Under the pieces are notes generated by a model, which saw only the letters and a list, made by a program, of their open reading frames with translations, was not told where the DNA came from and searched no databases. Made by a program: the position numbers and the translations under genes. Of a stretch of DNA of 64,000 bases, positions 1 to 9,003 are shown one piece after another. Each line of letters begins with the position of its first letter. Position 1 is the first letter of the stretch. Source of the DNA: Bacillota bacterium (lineage in GTDB: Bacteria > Bacillota > Sulfobacillia > RBS10-35 > JAJYVN01); contig JAJZMB010000114.1 of NCBI GenBank assembly GCA_021803205.1, positions 1-64,000 on the forward strand, written 5' to 3'.

Positions 1-5
1 CCCTC

Positions 6-977
6 CTACCACGCATAAGCCTCCGGCGCCGGCTTGCCCGGCCCCGGGAAGATTTCGTGGAGCTGGCCCATCACCTCGGGCGACAGTCGGATCTCCAGGG
101 CGCGGAGCGACCCGTCGAGCTGCTCCACCGTGCGCGGACCGATGATCGGCGCCGTCACGACCTTGTTGTGCAGCAGCCACGCCAGCGCCACGTCGGCGGG
201 ATTCTCGCCCACCTCGGCGCACAGCTTCTCGTAAGCCTCGATTTTGCCGCGGTTGCGCTCGACCTGCTTCTGTAGACCCTCAGAGGCCCGCCGCCCCTCC
301 GCCGCCTTCTGCAGGACACCGCCCAGCAGGCCTCCGCCCAGCGGACTCCAGGGAATGAGACCCAGGCCGTACGCCTCGCACGCAGGGATCACCTCGTACT
401 CCACTGTGCGGGCGTTGAGGTTGTACAGGCTCTGCTCGGAGCACAGGCCCATGAAGTGCCTCTGCTGCGCCTGCTCCTGCGCCTGCGCGATGTGCCACCC
501 GGCGAAGTTGCTGCTGCCGAAGTAGAGGACCTTGCCCTGCTGCCGCAGGACCGCGAAAGCCTCCCAGATCTCCTCCCAGGGCGTGTTGCGGTCGATGTGG
601 TGCATCTGATAGAGGTCGATGTGGTCAGTCTGCAGCCGCCGGAGGCTGTCGTCACAGGCACGGCGGATGTGCAGGGCGGACAGGCGCGTCTCGTTCGGCC
701 AGTCGCCCATATCGTTGTAAACCTTTGTGGCGAGGACCACCTTCTCGCGGCGCCCGCCCCCCTGCGCGAACCACCGGCCGATGATACGCTCGGTGATGCC
801 CTCGCCCTTCTTCCACCCGTAAACGTCAGCGGTGTCGAAGAAGTTGATGCCGTGCTCAAGGGCGCGATCCATGATGCGCTGCGCGTCTGCCTCGGCCGTC
901 ACGGGGCCGAAGTTCATCGTGCCCAGGCACAGGCGGGCCACCTTGAGGCCAGTGCGTCCAAGTCGGGTGTACTGCAT
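6..977 (-). CDS. aldo/keto reductase
   Basis: A 323-residue NADPH-dependent aldo/keto reductase of the YajO/voltage-channel-beta-like group, predicted to be cytosolic with a (beta/alpha)8 barrel. Visible family features are the N-terminal LGRTGLKVARLCLGTMNFG segment, FFDTADVYG with the catalytic Asp and Tyr, the Lys in LATKVYNDMG, the His in IDLYQMHHID, and a C-terminal NADP-binding GPRTVEQLDGSL. The ATG at 977 was chosen because GGGAGGAGATC lies just upstream. The frame stays open to 1130 but that part has no homology. The upstream rpe frame overlaps this start by about 60 bp. The substrate cannot be read from sequence. Confidence 0.93.
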   Translation of the reverse strand: MQYTRLGRTGLKVARLCLGTMNFGPVTAEADAQRIMDRALEHGINFFDTADVYGWKKGEGITERIIGRWFAQGGGRREKVVLATKVYNDMGDWPNETRLSALHIRRACDDSLRRLQTDHIDLYQMHHIDRNTPWEEIWEAFAVLRQQGKVLYFGSSNFAGWHIAQAQEQAQQRHFMGLCSEQSLYNLNARTVEYEVIPACEAYGLGLIPWSPLGGGLLGGVLQKAAEGRRASEGLQKQVERNRGKIEAYEKLCAEVGENPADVALAWLLHNKVVTAPIIGPRTVEQLDGSLRALEIRLSPEVMGQLHEIFPGPGKPAPEAYAW

Positions 978-1936
978 AGCGCGATCTCCTCCCGGAATGG
1001 GCTGGCGGGGAGGACGGGCCGCGACATTGTCGCGGCCTGGCATCGCCGCCGGCCTGTGCATTGCGGTGCGGGTCTGGGAATAGGCCGCAAGCCGGCGAGG
1101 CCGACCGAAGTCCCGCCGCTCGCCGGACAACCCTCGCGTCTTGTTCTCGTGCCGCCGGCGTCCTCCTTATAGACCGGCCACGGAATTGCCCGCACTGAAG
1201 TCCACATCGTCTCAGGGGCGGGTCTGGGACCGAGCCGGCACACCGCAGGCCCGCACTGCACCGCCGCCGCAGCCCGTATCGCCCGGCACGCCGCAACCGG
1301 ATCAGGCCTGCCGTAAAAGGCAGAACCGGAGACGAGCGTGTCCGCTCCGGCCGCAACGACGGCTCCGGCCGTCTCCGGGCAGACACCCCCGTCAACCTCG
1401 ATGTGGCCGCTCCAGGCGCGCGCCTCGGCCGACGCGCGCAGCCGGCGCACCTTCTCCAGCACGCGCGGTAGGAAGGCCTGGCCGCCGAAGCCCGGGTTGA
1501 CGGTCATTGCCAGGATCAGGTCGGCACTGTCCCACACGTAGTCCACAGCGGATTCGGACGTCGCCGGGTTGAGAGCGACACCCGCCCGCGCCCCGAGCGA
1601 GCGGATGTGCGCCAGCGACCGCTCCAGGTGCGGGCAGGCCTCGGCATGGACGGTGATGCCGTCGGCACCCGCCTGGCGGAAGGCCGGCACCAACAGGTCG
1701 GGCTGGACGATCATCAGGTGGACGTCGAGGTAGAGACCGGTGCAGCGGCGGACGGCCTCCACGACCAGCGGCCCGAAAGTCAGATTGGGGACGAAGCAAC
1801 CGTCCATCACGTCCAGGTGCAGGATCTCCGCGCCCGCCGCCTCCGCTGTGCGGCAGGCAGCGCGGATATCGGCAAAGTCGGCGGAGAGCAGGGAAGGGGC
1901 GAACCGGACGGGATGGCGGGGGCCGAGCGCGGGCAT
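914..1936 (-). CDS. rpe: ribulose-phosphate 3-epimerase with unusual C-terminal read-on
   Basis: Interconverts ribulose-5-phosphate and xylulose-5-phosphate in the pentose phosphate pathway. Residues 1-224 are a complete epimerase: APSLLSADFADI, metal and catalytic residues in HLDVMDGCFVPNLTFGP, DVHLMI, MTVNPGFGGQAF and VDGGVCPE. The ATG at 1936 has GGGAGGC upstream. After the normal end (AIRAAA, near 1265) no stop occurs in frame, so the ORF runs about 115 more residues of Arg/Pro/Cys-rich sequence without recognisable homology and enters the aldo/keto reductase start. A TGA lies close by in another frame, so a natural stop loss or a one-base error are both possible. It follows rsgA and prkC, a usual neighbourhood for rpe. 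Confidence 0.9.
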   Translation of the reverse strand: MPALGPRHPVRFAPSLLSADFADIRAACRTAEAAGAEILHLDVMDGCFVPNLTFGPLVVEAVRRCTGLYLDVHLMIVQPDLLVPAFRQAGADGITVHAEACPHLERSLAHIRSLGARAGVALNPATSESAVDYVWDSADLILAMTVNPGFGGQAFLPRVLEKVRRLRASAEARAWSGHIEVDGGVCPETAGAVVAAGADTLVSGSAFYGRPDPVAACRAIRAAAAVQCGPAVCRLGPRPAPETMWTSVRAIPWPVYKEDAGGTRTRREGCPASGGTSVGLAGLRPIPRPAPQCTGRRRCQAATMSRPVLPASPFREEIALCSTPDLDALASRWPACAWAR

Positions 1937-2083
1937 CCGTCAAGCCTCCCAGCAGGCGCGCGAAATGACACGGCATCCGGGCCGAACTTTCTTCCGAAGG
2001 GCTGCGCGGCCCTGTCGCGGCCCGTGCCGAATTGACGCGGGTTCCATCGGCGCCGCCCCGCCCCGAGGGTGCAGGCGCCGGGA

Positions 2084-3352
2084 TCATCCCCGCCCCCGCC
2101 GCCTGGCCCGCATCTCACCCACCAACTGCAAGTATCGCGCGTACCTCCCCGCGTCGACCTCCGCCACCGCCACGGCCGCCCGCACGGCGCAGTCGGGCTC
2201 CGTGCCGTGGCTGCAACCGCGGTAACGACAACGATCGAGGTAAGGGCGGAACTCCGGATAGAGATAGGGTAGATCCTCCGGCTCCGCCTCCCGCAGGTCG
2301 AGACGGCTGAATCCGGGGGTGTCCGCCACCCAACCGCCCTCCGGCAGCGGCAGGAGTTCCACCGAGCGCGTCGTGTGGCGCCCACGCCCGATGCGGGCCG
2401 AGATCTCGGCGGAGAGCCGCGGGCGATCCGGCACCAGGGCCCCGAGCAGCCGGGACTTGCCGGTGCCGCTGGGTCCGGCCAGGACGGTAAGGCGCCCGGC
2501 CAGCACCCCTCGGAGTTCAGCCAGCCCCATCCCGCTCACAGCGGAGACCGGCAGGGCCGCGTAGCCCGCGGCGCGGTACGGCCGCAGGGCCGCCTCGGCC
2601 TCAGCGCGCCGCGCCGGGTCCAGCAGATCGGCCTTGTTGCAGACGACCGTCGCGCCGCAACCTTGGAGGGCCGCCTCCAGCAGGACGCGGTCCACGAACG
2701 CCGCCGAAAACAGGGGCGCAACCCAGGCCGAGACCACGACCACGTGGTCCGCGTTGGCGACAGGGGGACGGAGCAATAGAGAACAGCGCGGGAGAACCTC
2801 GTCGATCGCACCCTCACCGTCGGGCAGCCGGCTGTACCGTACGCGGTCCCCCGCCGCCACCGCCGGGACCCACTCCTCGGGCTCCGGTCCTGTGTTTCGC
2901 ACACCCCACCGCGCCGTTCCCCTGCGGGCGCCGATCCCTCGGCCGGAGTTTCCCGGAGGCGCTCCTTGCTGCCCGTCACCCCCTCCGCCAGACAGACGCG
3001 CCGCACGCCCCCCACGGGGGGACGACTGCCCAGCGCGGCGCACCGGGCCTGGGGCATCGGCGGACGGAGCTCCAAGGTCGGCGCCCGCTTCTGCCTCGCC
3101 GTCCGCACGCCCCTCCTGCTCTTCGCCGGTCAGCAATGCAGCGTCGGTGCGCTCAGCGTCGCGCACATCGCGCCAAGCCCCCGCCGCCTTAGGCCGCAGC
3201 CGGCCGCGGGGACGGCAGAGCAGGACGCCCTCAGGCGTCTCCACCGCGAAGATGCCGCTCATGGCGTGGATCACCACTCCGGTGCCGGCAACCGGTCCGA
3301 CACCGAGCCTCGCCGAATCCGGGGCGACCGGCACCACACCCTCCCGCCGCAT
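2084..3352 (-). CDS. rsgA: ribosome small-subunit GTPase RsgA with insertion in OB domain
   Basis: Circularly permuted GTPase acting in late 30S maturation. It has an N-terminal OB fold (GTGVVIHAMSGIFAVETPEG), NKADLL (G4), GPSGTGKSRLLG (G1), DTPG (G3), and a C-terminal zinc knuckle CRYRGCSHGTEPDC. At 422 residues it is about 120 longer than usual. The excess is a Gly/Arg/Ala-rich, low-complexity block of roughly 100 residues (about 57-160) inserted in the OB domain between GRLRPK and AAGDRVRYS. The ATG at 3352 has GGGGGAGGGG upstream and retains the whole OB strand. It lies downstream of prkC, as in many Gram-positives. Confidence 0.92.
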   Translation of the reverse strand: MRREGVVPVAPDSARLGVGPVAGTGVVIHAMSGIFAVETPEGVLLCRPRGRLRPKAAGAWRDVRDAERTDAALLTGEEQEGRADGEAEAGADLGAPSADAPGPVRRAGQSSPRGGRAARLSGGGGDGQQGAPPGNSGRGIGARRGTARWGVRNTGPEPEEWVPAVAAGDRVRYSRLPDGEGAIDEVLPRCSLLLRPPVANADHVVVVSAWVAPLFSAAFVDRVLLEAALQGCGATVVCNKADLLDPARRAEAEAALRPYRAAGYAALPVSAVSGMGLAELRGVLAGRLTVLAGPSGTGKSRLLGALVPDRPRLSAEISARIGRGRHTTRSVELLPLPEGGWVADTPGFSRLDLREAEPEDLPYLYPEFRPYLDRCRYRGCSHGTEPDCAVRAAVAVAEVDAGRYARYLQLVGEMRARRRGRG

Positions 3353-3548
3353 CGCACCCCTCCCCCTGCGTGCCGCTCACTTGCCGCCCTGCGGCATCCA
3401 CCGATCCCCCGTAGGTACCCGGAGCGCGTGCACGCACCGGCACGCCCATCTCCTGCGGCGGAGCCGCCGTAGTCCCCCTCCACCGTGGACCCGCCCTTGA
3501 GCCCAACGCCGAAAACCGTGGCACCGCAGCACAAGACCAAGTCACCGC

Positions 3549-5711
3549 CTACCCCGGGGTCGGGGCCGTCGAACTCTGCTCCGGAATCCCGGACTGTCCC
3601 GGCTGCCCGGGATTGGGCGGCAGCGCTCCGCCACTGGAGCTCGACGACGACGCTGCACCCGAGGTGCCCTGTGTCCCGGTGGCGGACGATCCCGGCTGGC
3701 CCGAGGTGCTGCCGGTCACCGTGCCGCTCCCCGCAACGACTCCATTCTCCTCCCAGGTCCACACCGCCCCCTGGGGCGACGACCAGCACAGCTGCACCGC
3801 GAAGGACTGCCCGGCGGGCACCACCCGGTTGAAGATGAGCCGGGGACCGCTTTGACCCACATCCTGTATCAGGATCTGTTCACGGATCCCCGACGCGGCG
3901 CCCGACCCCGTCGGCCCAACATCGCTGGTCCCTGAGAATGAGGAGCCGGAAGACGAAGCCCCGGACGCCGAGGTCACCAGTCCAGAACTCGCCTGAAACG
4001 TCCGCTCAGCCTGCTGCACACAGCCGCTGCTGACCGTAAGATCAACCGCGGTCCCCGCAGGTGCCGAAGATCCCGCCACCGGTGCCGTCGCCGCCACTAT
4101 GCCCGAGGGCCAACCGGTCAACTCGCGCACAATCTTACCCACGGTCAACTGCCGCGCCGCCAGATCCGTCCGCACCGCCTGCAGGGTGGCTCCGACGTAA
4201 TCGGGCATCGTCCCGGCGCCCGCCGGCCCAGAACTGACGTCCAGAGACACCGTTGCACCCTGCGGCAAGCTGGTCCCTGCGGGCGGGACACTGGTGATCA
4301 CGTACCCCGGCGGCACTGTGTCAGTGTAATGTTTGCCGGAAGCCGCCCGCGACTGCAAGCCCATGGCCGAAAGCTCTGTCTCCGCGGTACCGAGGGTCAG
4401 GCCAGCGACATCGGGCATGGTCACATTTGGCGGGCCGAGCGACTGCCAGATCTGAACCGTTGAACCTTCCCGGACCGCCGTGCCCGGCGTCGGGTTTGTG
4501 CGCTCGATCTCTCCGGCCGGGACGTGGGCGTCGTTCTCCTGGTAGACCTGAACTAGGAGATGGGCACCGACGATGGCCTGTTCCGCGCCTGCCAGGCTCT
4601 CGCCGACAACCTGGGGGACCTTGACCTCACGCACGTTCAGCACCCGTGACACCAGCAAGAGCCCCGCGGCCACCAACACGGCGGTCCCGACCACCAGACC
4701 CACCGTGATCGCCGCGACATGAGACCAATTCCCTCCGTCCTCAGCAGTTCGGCGACGCGCTTTCGCGCCGGAGCCCCTTCTGGCGGCCTCCGCCACGGCG
4801 TCTGGAGACTGCGCCTGGTCTTGCCCCAACACACCGACCGGTGCGACAAGCGCGGCGGCTGCGGGCATGGCCGGGGCGTGAAGCGGCGCGCCGCCCTCCA
4901 GGACCGCTTCGATGTCGGTGGCCATCTCCTCAGTACTGCGGTAGCGCTCCTCCGGCGACTTGGCCATGGCATGGGCCAGCACGGCTCGGACTCCATCCGG
5001 GACATCTGGGCGCACATCCCCGATGTCAGGGACAGGCAGTTCGACATGCTGAAGCGCCACGCCCAGGGGGCTGTCCCCGTCGAAGGGCGGAACCCCGGCC
5101 AGCATCTCGTACAGCACCACGCCCGTGGAATACAGGTCGCAGCGCGGGTCTGTCGGCTGCCCGCGCACCTGCTCCGGCGCGGCGTAATGGGCCGTGCCGA
5201 GGATCGCCCCGGTGTGCACGAACGTCGCGCCGACCTCCGCCCGAGCGATCCCGAAGTCTGTGACCTTCACCCGGCCGTCGTGCGTCAATAGGACGTTCTG
5301 TGGTTTGACATCCCGATGCACGACTCCGACCTTGTGGGCATGCCCCAGCGCGCGCAAAACCTGCCGGGTGACATCCAGCGCCTCACCGAGCGCCAGCGGA
5401 CCGTCGTTTTGGATGCGCTCCTTCAAAGTTCGTCCGTCAACAAACTCCTGTACTATGTAATAGCAGTCAGAGCCCTCCTGGCCCACATCGTAGACCGCCA
5501 CAATGTTGGGGTGGGACAGACTGGCAGCGGCCCGCGCCTCCCGGCGGAAGCGGCTGACGAACTCCGCGTCGTCGGCGAATTGCGCGCGCAGGACCTTGAG
5601 GGCGACCTGTCGGTGCAGGAAGCTGTCGACACCACGATACACGGCCGCCATACCGCCCCCGCCCACACGGGCCTCGACGATGTAGCGCCCACCGAGTGTC
5701 CGACCGATCAC
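3549..5711 (-). CDS. prkC: PASTA-domain serine/threonine protein kinase (PrkC/PknB type)
   Basis: Membrane Ser/Thr kinase that senses muropeptides or lipid II and signals on cell-wall growth. The kinase domain shows GGGGMAAVYRG, the Lys in VALKVL, VVHRDVKPQNVLL and VTDFGIARA. One transmembrane helix (TVGLVVGTAVLVAAGLLLV) is followed by three PASTA repeats (PQVVGESLAGAEQ, PDVAGLTLGTAET, PDYVGATLQAVRT) and a Ser/Gly-rich C-terminal tail. GTG at 5711 is preferred because GAAGGAGGGG sits six bases before it. An in-frame ATG at 5738 would add nine residues. The phosphatase gene directly upstream is its expected partner. Confidence 0.95.
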   Translation of the reverse strand: MIGRTLGGRYIVEARVGGGGMAAVYRGVDSFLHRQVALKVLRAQFADDAEFVSRFRREARAAASLSHPNIVAVYDVGQEGSDCYYIVQEFVDGRTLKERIQNDGPLALGEALDVTRQVLRALGHAHKVGVVHRDVKPQNVLLTHDGRVKVTDFGIARAEVGATFVHTGAILGTAHYAAPEQVRGQPTDPRCDLYSTGVVLYEMLAGVPPFDGDSPLGVALQHVELPVPDIGDVRPDVPDGVRAVLAHAMAKSPEERYRSTEEMATDIEAVLEGGAPLHAPAMPAAAALVAPVGVLGQDQAQSPDAVAEAARRGSGAKARRRTAEDGGNWSHVAAITVGLVVGTAVLVAAGLLLVSRVLNVREVKVPQVVGESLAGAEQAIVGAHLLVQVYQENDAHVPAGEIERTNPTPGTAVREGSTVQIWQSLGPPNVTMPDVAGLTLGTAETELSAMGLQSRAASGKHYTDTVPPGYVITSVPPAGTSLPQGATVSLDVSSGPAGAGTMPDYVGATLQAVRTDLAARQLTVGKIVRELTGWPSGIVAATAPVAGSSAPAGTAVDLTVSSGCVQQAERTFQASSGLVTSASGASSSGSSFSGTSDVGPTGSGAASGIREQILIQDVGQSGPRLIFNRVVPAGQSFAVQLCWSSPQGAVWTWEENGVVAGSGTVTGSTSGQPGSSATGTQGTSGAASSSSSSGGALPPNPGQPGQSGIPEQSSTAPTPG

Positions 5712-5745
5712 TTCCGCCCCTCCTTCCGCCCATGGCATACACCCA

Positions 5746-6498
5746 TCAGGCCCGGGCCGCGATCACCGTGACGTTGTCCGGCCCGCCCCGTTCGTTGGCC
5801 AGCGCCACCAACCGTTCACAGAGCGCCTCGGGCGCGTCGCTCTCGACGGCGTTGCTGGCAATCTCCGGGCCCCGCACAACCTCCGTCAGCCCGTCGGTCG
5901 TCAGGATCAGCCAGTCTCCAGACACGAGATCACTGACGCCGGTCTCCACTTGCAGATCCCCTGGGATGCCGAGGGCCTGCGTGAGGAGATTGCGCTGCGG
6001 GTGCCGGCGGGCAGCGTCCTCACCAATCTGACCATACGCCAGCAGCTCCCCGGCGACCGAATGGTCGCGTGTCAGGAGCCGCAGGCGGCCATTCTGCAGT
6101 AAATACGCCCGGCTGTCCCCGACATGGCCCCAAACCAGGCGCATGCCCTCGACCACCACGGCGGTCAGGGTAGTGCCCATGCCGGCCAGTTCGCTCTCCC
6201 GAACGGAAGCTGCGCTGATCCGTTCGTGCGCCTCGCGAATCGCCGCGCAGAGGTCTTCCGCCCACCCGACGGCTGTGCGCCGCAGGCACTCGCGGAGCGT
6301 CTGAATCGCAATGCGGCTGGCGACCTCTCCAGCACGGTATCCCCCGAGGCCGTCGGCCACCGCAAGCAGCCAAGCACCGCTGCCGGCACCGACCTCCGCC
6401 AGGCAGTAGCTGTCCTCGTTCGTCTCTCGAACCCGGCCGATGTCGCTCACGCCGGCAAACTGCAATCCACCGCCCCCTGCCCGCAGCCTCGCCAGCAT
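5746..6498 (-). CDS. stp: PP2C-family Ser/Thr phosphatase (Stp/PrpC type)
   Basis: Metal-dependent phosphatase predicted to reverse PrkC phosphorylation. Motifs are SDIGRVRETNEDSY (metal Asp), AVADGLGGYRAGEVAS, GDSRAYLL, LTRDHS, LILTTDGLTEVV and the terminal RGGPDNVTV. About 250 residues with the ATG at 6498, the normal size for this family. The frame is open to 6663, but those 55 residues are not family-like. The stop is only 7-34 bp before the kinase start, so the two are probably cotranscribed. An approximately 650-bp non-coding leader containing a dispersed repeat precedes it. Confidence 0.93.
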   Translation of the reverse strand: MLARLRAGGGGLQFAGVSDIGRVRETNEDSYCLAEVGAGSGAWLLAVADGLGGYRAGEVASRIAIQTLRECLRRTAVGWAEDLCAAIREAHERISAASVRESELAGMGTTLTAVVVEGMRLVWGHVGDSRAYLLQNGRLRLLTRDHSVAGELLAYGQIGEDAARRHPQRNLLTQALGIPGDLQVETGVSDLVSGDWLILTTDGLTEVVRGPEIASNAVESDAPEALCERLVALANERGGPDNVTVIAARA

Positions 6499-7149
6499 CC
6501 GGGCGCAACCGGCTCGTTCCGGCCGTGCAGCCCTGGACCATCGGCGTCCGACTCCGTGTTGGTCGCGTGAAAATGAGCTATTTCGGGCGAATCCGGTCGC
6601 TCCCTGCCGGGAGCGGCCGAGGCTCCCGACCGCTCCGACCACGGATGCCATGCGGATAGGCATCTGTCGCCGTCAACAGCGCCCAATGCCCACCGCTGCC
6701 GCGACCGCCACAGGCGCGGCGGCAAAGGCGACCATACAAGCGACACCGCCGGTGGACGGGCACCCCGGCGGCGCCTGCGTCCCGGCGGTGCTTGTGCCGC
6801 TTTCTCTGCAGTTCGACCAGCACGCCGTCGGGAACGGCGGCACCAAGACGGGCGACGAAGGCTTCAGGCGGCCATCATTCAGCCAGCTCCGCGATACCCC
6901 TTGTCCCCCAGGGCTCCACGGTTCGCAACCGGTGCGGGAACCCACTCCTGCCACGCTCTTGCAGCGTAATTTCTACACGTTGCCCCCCGCTGGCGTTTTC
7001 CTGGCAGGCCCGGTCGATCACCGCCAGCGGACCGGGCTCAACGACAGCCGCCAGCTATGGCACTCATCACTGCAGCGGCCACGGGGCCGCCGCCGGTGCC
7101 GACTTGCCGAGACCGGCGCGACCTGAGGCGGAGGAACGGCATGCCCCTC
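6499..7149. other. non-coding interval between rlmN and stp
   Basis: No convincing coding frame is seen. The interval is the likely leader of the stp-prkC-rsgA-rpe genes. It contains the repeat copy described at 6899-6952 and several GC-rich potential stems. Confidence 0.5.
6899..6952 (-). repeat. dispersed structured element, copy 1
   Basis: Shares about 80 percent of a 54-base stretch with 24461-24516, including an identical 17-base core at 6910-6926. On the minus strand it can fold with GGTTC pairing to GAACC across a conserved 13-base spacer, followed by GTGGAGCCCT and a GGGG-rich run. Both copies lie in the same orientation within leaders of minus-strand genes. I cannot assign it to a known riboswitch class. 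Confidence 0.5.
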
Positions 7150-8982
7150 TCACACCCCTGCCTCCACGTGTCGCCGCAACTGCCCGCAGGCCGCGTCGAT
7201 CGATGCCCCCAGTTGGCGCCGGATGGTGCAGGGGATGCCCGCCCCCCGCAACAGGCCGCGGAAACGCGCCTGCGCCTCCGGCGGGCTGGAGTGCAGTTGC
7301 CGCTCGGCCACGGGATTCATCGGAATCAGATTGACCTGGCAGGTCAGGCCGCGCAGTAATCTCCCGAGTTCCCGGGCATGCTCCGGCAGATCGTTGACGC
7401 CGTCAATCAGGACGTACTCAAAGGTGAGACGCCGGCCGGTGTGTTCCAGATAGCGCCGGCAGGCGGGGAGGAGTTCGCCGAGAGGATATCGGCGGTTCAC
7501 CGGCACGAGCCGGTTACGGAGTTCATCATTTGGGGCGTGCAGCGATACGGCCAGGGTGATGGGCAATCCCACCAATGCCATCCGGTCCATGGCAGCAACC
7601 AATCCCGAGGTGGACACGGTCATGTGCCTCCAACCGATGCCGGCGCCGGAGGGTTCGTGCACCACGCGCAGGAAACGGATCACGGCATCCAGGTTCTCCA
7701 TGGGCTCGCCTATACCCATCACGACCACACGGGAGACCCGGTCGAAACGTGCGCGCCGCCCCTGCGCCTCCGGCTCCCCCTCGTCCGTCGCCTCTCCGGC
7801 GTCGCCGCCGGGCACCGGAAACCAGGCAGTGTCCCCAGCATGAGTCGGATCGGACAAGTCGCGGTTCAGGTAGGCGATCTGCGCCGCCATCTCTCCTGCC
7901 AGCAGGTTCCGGGTGAGGCCTCCGATCGTCGAGGCGCAGAACCGGCAACCCTGGCGGCAGCCCACCTGGCTGCTGACGCAGGCCGTGTACCCGAAGCGGT
8001 ACCGCATGAGGACGGTCTCCACGGTCTCGCCGTCCCCGAGGCGAAAGAGGTACTTGACCGTCCCGTCCAGTGGATCGACCCGGCGCGCCACCAGGGCCGG
8101 GGCCGGAGGCGCGGCCTCGGCCGCGAGGCGAGCGCGCACTCCCTCCGGCAGGACGGTGATCGCGACGTAGTCGGTGGCGCCGTGGGCGTGCAACGCCGAG
8201 AATAACTGCCGGCCGCGGTAGGGCGGCTCCCCCCCGGCCACAAACAGGTCGGCAAGCTCCCCGGGCAGCATTCCCATCGCGTCGAGGAGGACTCGCCCGT
8301 CCGCGCCAGGCGGACCCGCCCACACCGGAGGCGGCGGCAGAGACGGCAGCGCGCGCTGCGACGCAACCGGGGCCCCCGCTCCCTGCGGCTCGGGGACGCC
8401 CGCACGGACCCTGGGCACCGCGCGCACACCAGGAGTGGTCCGCACTTGCGCCGCTCCTGGTGCGCGCGGCCCGCCGCGCATGGCTGCGTGCGGGGGCCCG
8501 TCCCGCCCCTGCCGCACCGGGCCCGTCCCTGCCACCCGTTCCGGGCGGCGACCATCCTCTGGGCGCGCATCCGCAAACGGCGTCCCACCACTCCGGCGTG
8601 ACCTGCTCCAGCCCCCCGGCGGCCCGGAGCCGCCGGAACGAAAGATCCCCCGCTGGCGCGGACCACCATTCTTGCGGTCCACGCCAGGCTCCACCACCGG
8701 ACCACGGCCTCCCCGCGGACCCATCCCACCCGCGCGCCCCGCGCCGGCACCCCCGGGCCCGCCACCCGCGCCCAGGCCCGCCGGCCGCTCGCCGCCCACC
8801 GGACGCCCCCGCCCCGCCGCCGGACCACGGCCTCCCCGCGGACCCATCCCACCCGCGCGCCCCGCGCCGCCACCCCCGGGCCCGCCACCCGCGCGGCGTT
8901 CGGAACGGCCCGGCGCGCCGCCGAACCGCCCCCGTCCCTGCCCTGCCAAATATGAGACCTCCCGTTCAGATGGGCACGCCAC
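7150..8982 (-). CDS. rlmN: 23S rRNA (A2503-C2)/tRNA methyltransferase RlmN with Gly/Arg-rich N-terminal extension
   Basis: Radical-SAM enzyme that methylates A2503 of 23S rRNA and A37 of some tRNAs. The catalytic part starts near residue 225 (GRVLLDAMGMLPGELADLF). It contains the 4Fe-4S motif CRQGCRFC, VVVMGIGEPMEN, SLHAPNDELRNRLVP and the C-terminal Cys-containing IPCTIRRQLG and AACGQL. Around 220 residues of Gly, Arg, Pro and Ala precede it, including a repeated GGMGPRGGRGP motif. Start GTG at 8982, about 20 bp after the rsmB stop, has only a weak ribosome site, so a start inside the extension is possible. The extension is unlike ordinary RlmN of about 350 residues. Confidence 0.9.
   Translation of the reverse strand: MACPSEREVSYLAGQGRGRFGGAPGRSERRAGGGPGGGGAGRAGGMGPRGGRGPAAGRGRPVGGERPAGLGAGGGPGGAGAGRAGGMGPRGGRGPVVEPGVDRKNGGPRQRGIFRSGGSGPPGGWSRSRRSGGTPFADARPEDGRRPERVAGTGPVRQGRDGPPHAAMRGGPRAPGAAQVRTTPGVRAVPRVRAGVPEPQGAGAPVASQRALPSLPPPPVWAGPPGADGRVLLDAMGMLPGELADLFVAGGEPPYRGRQLFSALHAHGATDYVAITVLPEGVRARLAAEAAPPAPALVARRVDPLDGTVKYLFRLGDGETVETVLMRYRFGYTACVSSQVGCRQGCRFCASTIGGLTRNLLAGEMAAQIAYLNRDLSDPTHAGDTAWFPVPGGDAGEATDEGEPEAQGRRARFDRVSRVVVMGIGEPMENLDAVIRFLRVVHEPSGAGIGWRHMTVSTSGLVAAMDRMALVGLPITLAVSLHAPNDELRNRLVPVNRRYPLGELLPACRRYLEHTGRRLTFEYVLIDGVNDLPEHARELGRLLRGLTCQVNLIPMNPVAERQLHSSPPEAQARFRGLLRGAGIPCTIRRQLGASIDAACGQLRRHVEAGV
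8699..8771. repeat. direct repeat copy 1 inside rlmN extension
   Basis: A 73-bp segment repeated at 8822-8894 with a single mismatch and a 123-bp period (41 codons), so both copies stay in frame and encode the AGRAGGMGPRGGRGP stretch. Confidence 0.9.
8822..8894. repeat. direct repeat copy 2 inside rlmN extension
   Basis: Second copy of the 73-bp repeat at 8699-8771. It points to a recent in-frame duplication or slippage within the low-complexity coding region. Confidence 0.9.
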
Positions 8983-9003
8983 ACAACGGGCTTCCAGCGA
9001 AAA

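Noticed and set aside
456-1172. Plus-strand frames opposite the aldo/keto reductase and similar long antisense frames elsewhere
   Set aside because: They are expected shadows in GC-rich DNA with few stops, and the opposite strand carries clear family motifs.
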